DNA of 64,000 nucleotides from Palleniella muris (GCF_004792655.1 NZ_SRZC01000020.1:16861-80860), one strand, 5' to 3'. Numbered from the stretch's first letter, positions 18,483-26,614 are shown. The notes: a model not told the origin generated them from the letters alone. A program made the numbers and translations.

Positions 18483-19526
18483 ATGGCAAAAATGAATTTT
18501 GGTGGCGTTATCGAGGAGGTAATGACACGTGAGGAATTCCCACTTGAAAAAGCTCGTGAAGTACTTAAGGACGAGAAGATAGCGGTTATCGGTTATGGAG
18601 TACAGGGACCGGGACAGGCTTGCAACCTTCGCGACAACGGTTTCGACGTCATTGTCGGCCAGCGTCAGGGCAAGACCTTCGAGAAGGCCATCGCCGACGG
18701 TTGGGTTCCGGGCGAGACACTCTTCTCCATCGAAGAAGCTGCCGAGAAGGCATCCATCGTCATGTGCCTGCTCTCTGATGCGGCAGTGATGTCCGTATGG
18801 CCTACATTGCAGCAGTATCTCACTCCGGGCAAGGCTCTCTACTTCTCCCACGGCTTCGCCATAACATGGTCTGACCGCACAGGCTGTGTACCTTCAAAGG
18901 ACATCGATGTCATCATGGTAGCCCCTAAGGGATCGGGAACATCACTCCGTACAATGTTCCTCGAGGGACGCGGACTTAACTCTTCTTATGCTGTTTACAA
19001 CGACGCTACAGGTCGTGCTTGGGAGCGCACCATAGCCCTCGGCATCGGTATCGGCTCAGGCTATCTCTTCGAGACAACATTCCAGCGTGAGGCAACATCC
19101 GACCTTACAGGCGAGCGCGGCTCACTGATGGGCGCCATCCAGGGACTGCTCCTTGCACAGTACGAGGTGCTCCGTGAGAACGGACACACTCCTTCCGAGG
19201 CATTCAACGAGACCGTCGAGGAACTGACACAGTCACTCATGCCACTCTTTGCCGCCAAGGGAATGGACTGGATGTACGCCAACTGCTCTACAACAGCGCA
19301 GCGCGGTGCACTCGACTGGATGGGTCCTTTCCACGACGCATGCAAGCCGGTGGTGGAGAAGCTCTACGCTTCCGTCAAGTCAGGCAATGAGGCACAGATC
19401 TCCATTGACGCAAACTCAAAGCCTGACTATCGCGTAGGACTTGAGAAAGAACTCGCTGCCCTCCGTGAGTCAGAGATGTGGCGCACAGCAGAGGTTGTAC
19501 GCCAGCTCCGCCCGGAAAACAACTGA
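18483..19526 (+). CDS. ilvC: Ketol-acid reductoisomerase
   Basis: NADPH- and Mg-dependent isomeroreductase that converts acetolactate to dihydroxy-isovalerate. The Rossmann motif is VIGYGVQGPGQACNLRDNG, and the C-terminal knotted domain has FETTFQREATSDLTGERG and EAFNETVEELTQSLMPLF, which hold the metal-binding acidic residues. The frame is open from 18411, but the ATG at 18483 (MAKMNFGGVIEEV) gives the usual 347 aa and avoids overlap with the thioesterase gene. It is the last gene of the operon. Its codon use is strongly biased, as expected for an abundant enzyme. Confidence 0.95.
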   Translation: MAKMNFGGVIEEVMTREEFPLEKAREVLKDEKIAVIGYGVQGPGQACNLRDNGFDVIVGQRQGKTFEKAIADGWVPGETLFSIEEAAEKASIVMCLLSDAAVMSVWPTLQQYLTPGKALYFSHGFAITWSDRTGCVPSKDIDVIMVAPKGSGTSLRTMFLEGRGLNSSYAVYNDATGRAWERTIALGIGIGSGYLFETTFQREATSDLTGERGSLMGAIQGLLLAQYEVLRENGHTPSEAFNETVEELTQSLMPLFAAKGMDWMYANCSTTAQRGALDWMGPFHDACKPVVEKLYASVKSGNEAQISIDANSKPDYRVGLEKELAALRESEMWRTAEVVRQLRPENN

Positions 19527-19579
19527 TAATGTGTTTAGCCATTTAGCATTAATAGGTGTGTGCGATGGTGGAACAAATG

Positions 19580-19632
19580 AGATGCGCTCCCTTCCCAAAA
19601 GGTTGTCAGAACCTTAGGAAGAGAGCGCATTC
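19580..19632 (+). terminator. Hairpin after the ilv operon
   Basis: GATGCGCTC and CTTCC pair with GGAAG and GAGCGCAT around an inner AAGGTT/AACCTT hairpin. The following sequence is only moderately T-rich. Confidence 0.6.
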
Positions 19633-19689
19633 GTTTGTCTGTTTTAATCATTCCGAAACTTGTGTGGGAATAATGATGTTCCCACGCAA

Positions 19690-20745
19690 TTATACGCAAG
19701 TTCGGGCTAATAAATCATTTAAAATAGCTCCATCTGGCTTGATTTCTCCACATGCACGGGCATAGCCTCGGGCTTGTTGTCAAAGAAGCAGTATGCAGTC
19801 AGTGCCGATCAGATGTTCATTATGAAGTTGTGCACAGACCTGTGCCTTGAATGTACAATCTCCGCCTTGTTCTTCAGCAGGTCATTGATGCATTCGATGA
19901 CATACCTCTTCCTCAGCATTATCTTGTCATACATTGGCATGAGCTTGTTCTTCATGTTCGCCTTCAGTCCATGGACAAGGTGTATCCCGTTGCTGAAGAG
20001 ACTTTCGAAGAGTTCCTTCTTGATATCCCCCCTGTCGGCAAAGACCTTCCCATAAAGCTCCTTTGTGAACACGCTCCATGCCCTGTCGTCCCTGTCATCA
20101 ACGTTAGCGCCTGTAAGACAGAATGTTATGACCTCACCTCTGTCGTTGCACATAAGATGCAGCTTGAATCCGTGGCACCCCCCCATGGTCCCCTTTCCAT
20201 CCGTGGCAAGACCTTCGAACACCTTGTTGAAACAGCGCCTCACGTTATGGCACACCGGAATCATCGTGCTGTCAACGAACGTTATCCCAGAGCACTTGCC
20301 GAAAGCCTGCAGCCTCATGAAAAGCATAAGAGGGAAGAAGACGCGCGGCATGAGTTCCACGAAGCGGTTGTAGGATACGGCGGAAGGGAAATCCTTGGCA
20401 AGATGCCCCTTGATGAAGAACATGTAGTAGTGCTTGAAATTGGCGAATGTGCCGAAATGGTAGCATACAAGGATTGTCATTATCTCGCTCTCGGACATCA
20501 TGCATTCACGCTTCCTGCGCTTGCGACCGTCCATGTCAGAAAGGCGCAAATACATGTTTTTTTCAAGTTCTGCGTGCAATTTCTTTGAAAACTCGTCGAT
20601 AATACAGAAAATTTCAGTAACTTTGCAAGTGGTAATCATCGCTTATGTTTTTAGTATGTTATTGATTTTCATTTACAAATATACAAAATATTTGCGAGAT
20701 TACCAACTTTTTCGGGGACTTTCTTATCCCGAACTCGCGTAATTA
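19690..20745 (-). mobile_element. IS982-family insertion sequence, about 1.05 kb
   Basis: A transposase reading frame is flanked by imperfect inverted repeats: TACGCAAGTTCGGG at the left (from 19693) and, as complement, TACGCGAGTTCGGG at the right (20728-20741). The size fits IS982 elements. The right end supplies the stop codon of the adjacent lipoprotein gene. No clear target duplication could be fixed by eye. Confidence 0.7.
19719..20639 (-). pseudogene. IS982-family transposase interrupted by a nonsense codon
   Basis: DDE transposase of the IS982 family, with FVDSTMIPVCHNVR, GGCHGFKLHL, FADRGDIKKELFE and HGLKANMKNKL in the expected order. The open frame from 20639 ends at a TGA at 19809-19811 after FIMNI. 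Translating past that codon gives SALTAYCFFDNKPEAMPVHV and then nine more residues to a TAA at 19719-19721, the normal kind of IS982 C-terminus. The gene therefore appears truncated by a point mutation that removes 29 residues. The catalytic residues lie upstream, so weak activity cannot be excluded. Confidence 0.75.
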
Positions 20746-21129
20746 TGGCAATGATTTGATTCTTGTTAATGAGAAGGTTTCATCATTAGTGTTGTCATAC
20801 ATAACCAATTTTTCTGATGTTAGTGTTTTTATGGTAAAAAGAGCCTTTGCAGATCCATGAGATGCAATCATAGTATTGCCTTTGACTGTATAACTGTAAG
20901 CTACAGACTCGTCTATTTCTTTGTAGTAATACCATCTATAGATGAAATCGCCTGAGGTTGTGAACTCCCAGATGAGATTATCATCACTATTGAACTCCGG
21001 ATCCTCTGCCCATATACCAACCAGTTCGGAAGGAATTGCTGCATTGTTTTCCTCATCGTCATCACTGCACGATGTGAATACTGTAACCATTGCTAACATA
21101 GCAATCATTAAAAATAAATACTTTTTCAT
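20743..21129 (-). CDS. Small lipoprotein, lipocalin-like
   Basis: A 128-aa predicted lipoprotein. The type II signal peptide MKKYLFLMIAMLAMVTVFTS ends at a lipobox cysteine (residue 21), followed by an acidic SDDDEEN stretch. The mature part, with GIWAEDPEF and GDFIYRWYYY, resembles the small lipocalin-like domains common in Bacteroidota. The stop codon lies in the IS982 right end, so the last few residues may have been changed by the insertion. Exact function is not known. Confidence 0.6.
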   Translation of the reverse strand: MKKYLFLMIAMLAMVTVFTSCSDDDEENNAAIPSELVGIWAEDPEFNSDDNLIWEFTTSGDFIYRWYYYKEIDESVAYSYTVKGNTMIASHGSAKALFTIKTLTSEKLVMYDNTNDETFSLTRIKSLP

Positions 21130-21173
21130 TGTATATGTTTTTTATGTTCCTTCCGCTCCTCAAAGGATGTTTT

Positions 21174-21300
21174 GTTATAGAGACGTGGAGCTGTATGAAC
21201 CACGTCTTAACGAACTTGGCGGTAGGAAAAGCCATAAAGGAAAGAATGGAACAACAGCTCCACGCATATACTACGTGGAGACTATAACGCCTCTTTTTTA
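21174..21300 (+). other. Fold-back sequence with competing stems
   Basis: GTTATAG (21174-21180) pairs with CTATAAC (21282-21288) and encloses two hairpins: AGACGTGG/CCACGTCT (21181-21207) and CTCCACG/CGTGGAG (21258-21280). An alternative 11-bp pairing joins 21184-21194 with 21254-21264. A T run follows at 21293. It may be a structured RNA, a regulatory leader or the remnant of an element. No match to a known family was recognised. The 21130-21537 stretch also holds the promoter and palindromes listed next. Confidence 0.4.
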
Positions 21301-21409
21301 CTAAAATGTCGCTGATAAGGATATAATATCCAAATCTGTTTGCAGATTTAGTAAAAAACTTTCAAACTCCAAAGAAAACAAAGATAAATATGATTTTTCT
21401 ATAAAATAA

Positions 21410-21441
21410 TTTGGTTTGTAAAATAAACTTTATTACCTTTG
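21410..21441 (+). promoter_or_regulatory. Promoter overlapped by an operator-like palindrome
   Basis: TTTG (21410-21413) and TACCTTTG (21434-21441) are spaced by 20 bases. The near-palindrome GGTTTGTAAAATAAACT (21413-21429) lies in the spacer. A second, perfect palindrome GGTTTATAAAATAAACC is at 21493-21509, 80 bp further on. These are likely binding sites for the winged-helix regulator encoded at 22167. Confidence 0.65.
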
Positions 21442-21452
21442 CATCAGAATCA

Positions 21453-21481
21453 AGAGCGGAAACGCGCGACCGCTCTTTTTT
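21453..21481 (+). terminator. Possible attenuator just after the transcription start
   Basis: AGAGCGG and CCGCTCT form a hairpin followed by a run of six T. It starts only about five bases after the expected start point and lies between the two palindromes, so it may attenuate transcription or end a very short RNA. Confidence 0.6.
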
Positions 21482-21537
21482 CAGAAGATAACGGTTTATA
21501 AAATAAACCTAATTTCAAACTCTTAAAACTTTTGATC

Positions 21538-22170
21538 ATGAACGACAAAAAACTTACCCCACAGGAGAGTATGGAACTGATTACCTCCATGATTCAGAAT
21601 TCCAAACAGCGTGTTGCTATGCCTGACCTCCGTATTTCAGTTATGTGGGCGGTTGTTACAATTCTGACTGCTGCCATTACATGGGTTCTTATTACTGTTA
21701 CGCACAATCCTTGGTTCAACTTTGTCTGGTTCGCTATTCCTGCCATTGGAATACCTGCAAACATATTTCTTGCATCCAAGGCAGACCGTATAAAGACAGC
21801 CAAAACATATGTTGATTATGCAACAGACAGGCTGTGGCAAATTGTAGGTTATATTGCTATCGGTATCAGTATTGGTTGTTTCATTGCCCAACAATGTGGA
21901 TACCCGCAAGCATGGCTTGCCATGTTGTTCTATGCTTTTATCATTGTAGGTTTCGGGGCAACCATAACCGGTGTGCTTCTAAAAGAGAATTCATACGTTT
22001 TCGGTGGTCTGTTTTCTGTTTTTTCAGGAGCAGCAGTGATTATCTGTACCCTTTGCCGCATCCAATTGCTGTATTCATGGGTAATACCACTCTACATGCT
22101 CTGTTTTCTTCTGATGTTCATCGTTCCGGCATTTGTTATAGCCAAGAAAATAAAAAGTAGAGAAAAATGA
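21538..22170 (+). CDS. Polytopic membrane protein of unknown function
   Basis: A 210-aa protein with about six predicted membrane helices (for example ISVMWAVVTILTAAITWVLI and FVWFAIPAIGIPANIFL) after a soluble N-terminus with TPQESMELITSMIQ. It overlaps the regulator gene downstream by ATGA, so the two are translationally coupled. A membrane protein paired with a small winged-helix regulator of this type is a recurrent Bacteroidota arrangement. I do not recognise a specific function. The ATG at 21538 is preferred to the TTG at 21532. Confidence 0.75.
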   Translation: MNDKKLTPQESMELITSMIQNSKQRVAMPDLRISVMWAVVTILTAAITWVLITVTHNPWFNFVWFAIPAIGIPANIFLASKADRIKTAKTYVDYATDRLWQIVGYIAIGISIGCFIAQQCGYPQAWLAMLFYAFIIVGFGATITGVLLKENSYVFGGLFSVFSGAAVIICTLCRIQLLYSWVIPLYMLCFLLMFIVPAFVIAKKIKSREK

Positions 22171-22448
22171 AAGAGCTTGACCCATTGTTGCACTCTCAAC
22201 TGAGATTGGCTGTAATGTCAATTCTTATGAATGTGGAAGAAGCTGATTTTGTCTATCTCAGAGAAAAAACAAGTTCTACAGCCGGGAATCTCAGTGTGCA
22301 GCTTGACAAACTTTCTTCGGTCGGATACATTGTGTTGGAGAAAGGGTTTGTAGGAAAGAAGACCCGAACCGTTTGCCGTGTGACAGACTATGGACGTAAG
22401 GCTTTTGAGCAATATGTTAAGGACCTGAAGCAACTACTTAATTTATAG
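22167..22448 (+). CDS. Winged-helix transcriptional regulator
   Basis: A 93-aa DNA-binding protein made up almost entirely of one winged-helix domain: LHSQLRLAVMSILMNVEEADFV, then the recognition-helix region TAGNLSVQLDKLSSVGYIVLEK, then a beta wing with KTRTVCRVTDYGRKAF. It resembles the small MarR/PadR-like HTH_34 group. It overlaps the membrane protein gene by four bases. The palindromes at 21413-21429 and 21493-21509 are its probable operators, suggesting autoregulation. No effector-binding domain is present. Confidence 0.85.
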   Translation: MKELDPLLHSQLRLAVMSILMNVEEADFVYLREKTSSTAGNLSVQLDKLSSVGYIVLEKGFVGKKTRTVCRVTDYGRKAFEQYVKDLKQLLNL

Positions 22449-22464
22449 TATTCTTGTGTAACGT

Positions 22465-22512
22465 AAATTGGTCCATGACTTGAAGGCATGCCTGCAAGTC
22501 ATGGACCAATTT
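22465..22512. terminator. Strong hairpin terminator
   Basis: An 18-bp perfect stem, AAATTGGTCCATGACTTG (22465-22482) with its complement at 22495-22512, encloses an AGGCATGCCT palindrome. It ends the membrane protein/regulator operon. Confidence 0.75.
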
Positions 22513-22558
22513 GTTCTGTAAAACATTGTCTGCAGAAAACGTGACATTGGTAAAATGC

Positions 22559-22594
22559 AAAAAGGACTCAGTACTTTTGCACCAAGTCCTTTTT
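22559..22594 (-). terminator. Terminator of tRNA-Ser
   Basis: AAAAAGGACT (22559-22568) pairs with AGTCCTTTTT (22585-22594). Read on the minus strand it follows the tRNA and ends in a T run. Confidence 0.7.
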
Positions 22595-22605
22595 ATTCAT
22601 TTTTG

Positions 22606-22693
22606 CGGAGAGAACAGGATTCGAACCTGCGAATCGGTTTTGCCGATTACACGCTTTCCAGGCGTGCCTCTTCAACCACTCGAGCACCTCTCC
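22606..22693 (-). tRNA. tRNA-Ser (GGA anticodon)
   Basis: An 88-nt cloverleaf with the long variable arm of class II tRNAs. On the minus strand the acceptor GGAGAGG pairs with TCTCTCC, and the D arm region is CTCGAGTGGTTGAAGAGG. The anticodon loop is CTGGAAA within the CGC/GCG stem, with GGA at complement 22657-22659. The variable arm stem is ATCGG/CCGAT and the T arm contains GGTTCGAATCC. CCA is not encoded. A TACCTTTG promoter box lies upstream at 22720-22727 on the minus strand. Confidence 0.95.
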
Positions 22694-22886
22694 AAGGCAT
22701 GTTTTTGCGTTTAGCGATGCAAAGGTAGCAATAATTTTCTGTATATGCGGTAAATGGCGGGGATTATTAGAATATTTTAAGAAATCTGTTTGCATGCCTT
22801 GTTTTGCTGTCCAAATCTTTTTTATGATTTCTTGCATATATCAGTACCGCCACAACAGAAAAATACATTTCTTGTTTAACAGTCTC

Positions 22887-22917
22887 GAGTTTGCCGAGTC
22901 AGCGACTCGGCAAACTC
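22887..22917. repeat. Perfect 14-bp hairpin with partial copy alongside
   Basis: GAGTTTGCCGAGTC and its exact complement are separated by AGC. Immediately to the right, 22919-22932 repeats part of the unit (GTCGCTGACTCGG). This looks like a REP-type or fold-back repeat between tRNA-Ser and the GH43 gene stop. Nothing else is visible in 22694-22995 apart from the tRNA promoter. Confidence 0.55.
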
Positions 22918-22995
22918 TTGTCGCTGACTCGGGAAAATACTCTTTTCTGGATGTTGTTTTAGTGTTGTTGGGGGCGCTTGTTTTCTGCGGCAGGT

Positions 22996-24630
22996 TTACT
23001 CGCGTACGAGAGTAATGTCGTCCACAAGGCAGCGTGCGTTGGCATTGCCTTTGGCGTGGATGCCAATCTTCACTTTGCCACCAGTCAGGCGGATTCCCTT
23101 CAGTTCGACGGTCTGCCATTCGCCCTTTTGCTTTTTGGCAGAGGTCTTGAACGTGCGTCCTCCTGTCTCGGCGAAGAGCTGGAGTTGCTTCAGTGGCTGC
23201 TCTATCTTGACTTTTGCCGTCAGAGTGTAGCTGCCGTCAGCCAAAGGCACGTATGGCGTGGCGGTTATCTCCTGGCTGACACGACGCTCGAAATGTTGGC
23301 GGTCAGTGATGAGAAGTGCCATTTCGCCGACGGTTTGCCGTCTGTCCTCTCGGCTTTTCGCGTGGTTAAGGCGAGGGGAGAGTGTGTCTGCCACAGTGGC
23401 GACGCTGCCCTTCAGGAATTCCGTTGTCCACCCTGTGAGGTACTCTTGGCGAGGCTTTGCGGCGAGAGGGATAATCCTGCGGTCGGCATCGAAGCTGCCG
23501 TTTATGGCGAAATTGTTCTTGCTGCCGACGCTCCATGAGGCGTTCTTCGGGTCAAGATGCCATTCCGAGAGGGAGTTGAAATGAGGGACTTCCCCGTCAA
23601 ATGACAATGGCACCCATTGGTTGTAGCCTATGCCGTTGCCTGCGAACTCCGCCCAGCGGTCGCCGCAGTACAGGACAAGTTCGCCGTTTGTCCCACGCAG
23701 TGTGTAGAAAAAGCCCGTTTGCGAGAGGTGGGCATAGTCACGCTCGCTGCCCGGCATTATCTGCATGGCGTTGCTTATGTTCAGCGGATAGTCGTTGTCC
23801 GGGCGTTTGTAGTAGGCAATCGCCTCACGGTAGGGGCCTTTCACATTGTCGGCGACAAGGAAATAGGCATAGGAACAGTCCCAGCCGTAGAGGTTTGAGG
23901 CGCAGAGATAGTACTTTCCGCCATACTTGAACATGCAGTTTCCTTCGCGGCCTGCTCCATCATAGACCTTTGTGCAGTCCAAAAGACCGATTGAGTCGTC
24001 CTTTGTGCGTCCGATTTCCGCTACGAAGATGCGGTTGCGCCCGTTGCCTTTGCTGCACACCAAGTAACCTTTGCCTGTGTCCTCATCCACGAAAACAGTC
24101 TGGTCGCCGGTGTTTGTCGTGCCCACCATGTCCTGCATGTTTATCAGTCTGCCCCATTTGAACGGGCCGGCTGGATTGGCAGACTCGGCTACAAGCACCC
24201 GGCTGCCGCACTGCACGAACATGGCGTAGACACTGTCCACCTTTACTACGCCGAGTCGTCCCAGCCATGTCTGTCCCGCATGCTTGTCAATCTCCTCATG
24301 GCTGACGGCCTCGCCAAGGGATTTCCAGTTGACCAAATCGTCAGAGACGTAGCATGTCACGCAATCATATTGCGCATTCGGCAGAGTGACCGAAGGGTCT
24401 TTGCGGTATTCCTCCGCAGCATAGTATTTCACGCCGTACCAGTAATAGCGCATTTTCTTTGTCTCCGGGTCTTCAAAGCGGAATATGCCTCCGCCTTGCG
24501 AATAGATTGTCTCCCCGTCGACTGTCTGCCGGAAGCAATCATTGCGTATTGTTCTTTCTGTGTTTTCAGGCTTTGCGAAACCATTTGCCATGGAGGCTGC
24601 AATAGCCAAAAGCATTAGGAATTGTTTCAT
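22996..24630 (-). CDS. Secreted glycoside hydrolase family 43-like protein
   Basis: A secreted 544-aa protein with a signal peptide ending SMANGFA and a five-bladed propeller like GH43, probably the exo-beta-1,3-galactanase-related subgroup. The first blade shows YSQGGGIFRFEDPETKKMRYYWYGVKY, followed by GDQTVFVDEDTGKGYLV and GREGNCMFKYGGKYYL, where acidic residues could serve as base and acid. Residues 400-540 form a beta-sandwich carbohydrate-binding-like module (TATPYVPLADGSYTLTAKVK). It starts 20 bases after the dinB stop in the same direction, an unexpected neighbour. The substrate is not determinable from sequence; arabinogalactan or pectin side chains fit the context. Confidence 0.78.
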   Translation of the reverse strand: MKQFLMLLAIAASMANGFAKPENTERTIRNDCFRQTVDGETIYSQGGGIFRFEDPETKKMRYYWYGVKYYAAEEYRKDPSVTLPNAQYDCVTCYVSDDLVNWKSLGEAVSHEEIDKHAGQTWLGRLGVVKVDSVYAMFVQCGSRVLVAESANPAGPFKWGRLINMQDMVGTTNTGDQTVFVDEDTGKGYLVCSKGNGRNRIFVAEIGRTKDDSIGLLDCTKVYDGAGREGNCMFKYGGKYYLCASNLYGWDCSYAYFLVADNVKGPYREAIAYYKRPDNDYPLNISNAMQIMPGSERDYAHLSQTGFFYTLRGTNGELVLYCGDRWAEFAGNGIGYNQWVPLSFDGEVPHFNSLSEWHLDPKNASWSVGSKNNFAINGSFDADRRIIPLAAKPRQEYLTGWTTEFLKGSVATVADTLSPRLNHAKSREDRRQTVGEMALLITDRQHFERRVSQEITATPYVPLADGSYTLTAKVKIEQPLKQLQLFAETGGRTFKTSAKKQKGEWQTVELKGIRLTGGKVKIGIHAKGNANARCLVDDITLVRE

Positions 24631-24650
24631 TTTCAGTTTGTTTTGTGGTT

Positions 24651-25730
24651 TTATTTTAGTCCGAGTTCTTGCTCTATCCAGTTTGTTTTGTGGAGCAGTT
24701 CGTCACGTTGGTTGGATACACTGAGCCCCAAAAGCCGGATTTTATGCTCCTTGTCAAACTCTACATCGGCGAGAAGTCTTTTGGCAACAGGGAGTATGTT
24801 TTTCATGTTTGAGAACACGGTGCTGCCGGTATGGCTTCTTGTTATTTGCGTGAAATCATGATATTTCACTTTAAGTGTCAGTGTATATCCTTCAAATCCC
24901 GATTTGTCAAGCCGACGTATGAGTTCTTCGGCAATATGGTAGAGTTCGATGATTACAGCCGATTTCTTGTAGATGTCCTTCTCGAATGTTGTCTCACATC
25001 CGACACTCTTGCGCTCCCTTTCGGCAATCACGGGGCGCTCGTCTATGCCACGGGAAAAATTGTAGTACACCCTGCCTGCTTTGCCAAACTCCTTTGTCAG
25101 CCCTTGCAGTGACCATTGGCGCAACTGGAATCCGCAGTTTATCCCTAATTGGTGCATGCGCCTTGCCGTGATGTTGCCGACTCCCCAGAATTTCTCTATC
25201 GGTAAGGAAGCTATGAAGTCAAGCGCTTTTTCAGGTTGGATTACGCATAGTCCGTCCGGTTTGTTGTAGTCGGATGCAATCTTTGCGAGAAACTTGCAGT
25301 AGGACACTCCTGCTGATGCTGTGAGTGCCAGACGTTCTTTTATTTTTTGCTTTATCTCGCATGCTGTCTGTGTGGCAGAGACATTCCCATGTTTGTTGCT
25401 TGTGACATCGAGGAATGCCTCGTCGAGAGATATCGGTTCGATGAGGTCGGTGTATTCATGGAATATCTCATGTATCTGTTTTGACACGCGCTTGTATTTG
25501 TCATGGTCTCCTTTGATGACAATAAGCTCCGGGCAAAGTTCCAAGGCACGCTTTGTGGACATTGCGGAGTGCACGCCGGATTTCCTTGCTTCATAGCTTG
25601 CCGTTGACAGCACTCCACGGTCGGAGAGTCCGCCAACGGCACACGGCTTGCCTCTGAGTTCGGGATTGTCCCTTTGCTCCACAGAGGCATAGTAGCTGTC
25701 CATGTCGATATGAATGATTTTGCGTGTCAA
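24651..25730 (-). CDS. dinB: DNA polymerase IV
   Basis: Y-family translesion DNA polymerase. The N-terminal catalytic motifs are HIDMDSYYASVEQ (residues 7-19) and SLDEAFLDVT with the metal-binding Asp-Glu pair. ASAGVSYCKFLAKIASDYNKPDG is conserved, and the thumb has the helix-hairpin-helix FWGVGNITARRMHQLGI. The little-finger domain runs to residue 345. At 359 aa it is full length, with a C-terminus ending near EQELGLK but no clear beta-clamp motif. A 178-bp MITE-like element ends 11 bases before its start codon and may provide its leader or promoter. Confidence 0.95.
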   Translation of the reverse strand: MTRKIIHIDMDSYYASVEQRDNPELRGKPCAVGGLSDRGVLSTASYEARKSGVHSAMSTKRALELCPELIVIKGDHDKYKRVSKQIHEIFHEYTDLIEPISLDEAFLDVTSNKHGNVSATQTACEIKQKIKERLALTASAGVSYCKFLAKIASDYNKPDGLCVIQPEKALDFIASLPIEKFWGVGNITARRMHQLGINCGFQLRQWSLQGLTKEFGKAGRVYYNFSRGIDERPVIAERERKSVGCETTFEKDIYKKSAVIIELYHIAEELIRRLDKSGFEGYTLTLKVKYHDFTQITRSHTGSTVFSNMKNILPVAKRLLADVEFDKEHKIRLLGLSVSNQRDELLHKTNWIEQELGLK

Positions 25731-25741
25731 TTCTGTTATGT

Positions 25742-25919
25742 TAAGTAACTATTGTAAATTACTTTATATTTAAGTTATGTTTGTACTAAAACTTGTTCTT
25801 TTCCGCCGCTTAGTGCTTGTCACTCAGTCACAATGCCCGCATTGCTCCTTCGGCTCCGCACACTAATCGACTAAAAAACAACTGCGTTTTAGTATAAACT
25901 AATTTCCAACAGTTACTTA
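25742..25919 (-). mobile_element. 178-bp MITE-like element, long form
   Basis: The ends are the same as in the 71-bp element at 16677-16747: TAAGTAACTATTG at 25742 and, on the other strand, TAAGTAACTGTTG ending at 25919. The centre of about 95 bp is bounded by inverted GTTTTAGTACAAAC and GTTTATACTAAAAC, which collapse to one copy in the short form. The right terminus provides the TAA stop codon of the phosphatase gene. The left end is 11 bases from the dinB start. Confidence 0.7.
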
Positions 25920-26558
25920 CCTTATCTCGTCGAGCAATTTGCTGAAAGAGTCAATCATGGCAGAAGGGTGGGATGATGCGATGCGTTCTGCCGGGTGGTT
26001 GCCGTAAGTGATGGCTATGGTACGGCATCCGGCACTGTTTCCCATTTCGATGTCAAACGTTGTGTCGCCCACGACAAGAGCCTCGCCGGCATTGATGTGC
26101 ATCCGTTCCAAAAGTGCCAGCACCATGTCCGGCGCCGGTTTGGGTGCAAGATTGTCAGAGTTGGTTATCTTCGTTTCAAAGAATCTCCCTATATCGTGGT
26201 GTTGGAGAATCATGTCCAAAGACTCAACGTTCCTTGATGTGCATATCGCAAGCCTTATGCCTTTGTCGTGCAGGCTTTGCAGTGTCTCCTTCACTTCGGG
26301 GAATATGGTGATGAGCGAAGCCTCCACTGTGGCAAACAGGCGGCGGTAGATCTCTGTGGCTCTGTCAGTATCCTTGTCATCAAGCCCGTTCAGTATTTGC
26401 AATGCCTTTGGCAATGGGAGTCCGATAGTGGCGCGCATGTCCTGCTCCGAAGGTATTGGCAGTCCCATTTCTTGGAAAGTGCACTCCATAGTCTTAACAA
26501 TCCCCGGTGCTGTGTCTGCCAGAGTTCCGTCAAAATCAAAAAGAATAGCTTTTACCAT
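25917..26558 (-). CDS. HAD-superfamily phosphatase (phosphoglycolate phosphatase-like)
   Basis: Haloacid dehalogenase-type phosphatase. Motif I is FDFDGTLADT (residues 7-16), motif II ICTSRN (near 104), motif III lysine in APKPAPDM, and motif IV VVGDTTFDIEMG with the acidic pair. The cap domain lies between residues 18 and 85. The length of 213 aa is typical of Gph- and PpaX-like enzymes. The substrate is uncertain. The stop codon TAA is supplied by the end of the MITE-like element, so the original C-terminus may have differed slightly. Confidence 0.88.
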   Translation of the reverse strand: MVKAILFDFDGTLADTAPGIVKTMECTFQEMGLPIPSEQDMRATIGLPLPKALQILNGLDDKDTDRATEIYRRLFATVEASLITIFPEVKETLQSLHDKGIRLAICTSRNVESLDMILQHHDIGRFFETKITNSDNLAPKPAPDMVLALLERMHINAGEALVVGDTTFDIEMGNSAGCRTIAITYGNHPAERIASSHPSAMIDSFSKLLDEIR

Positions 26559-26614
26559 GGTTCGTTTTTATATTAGTGTTCTTGTTTGTATGATTCAAAA
26601 AACAAGCCCAACTG

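Noticed and set aside
21168..21304. A 45-codon frame crossing the fold-back sequence
   Set aside because: No start context, homologue or domain was recognised, and the inverted repeats explain its composition. Kept only as a caveat in the finding on this region.
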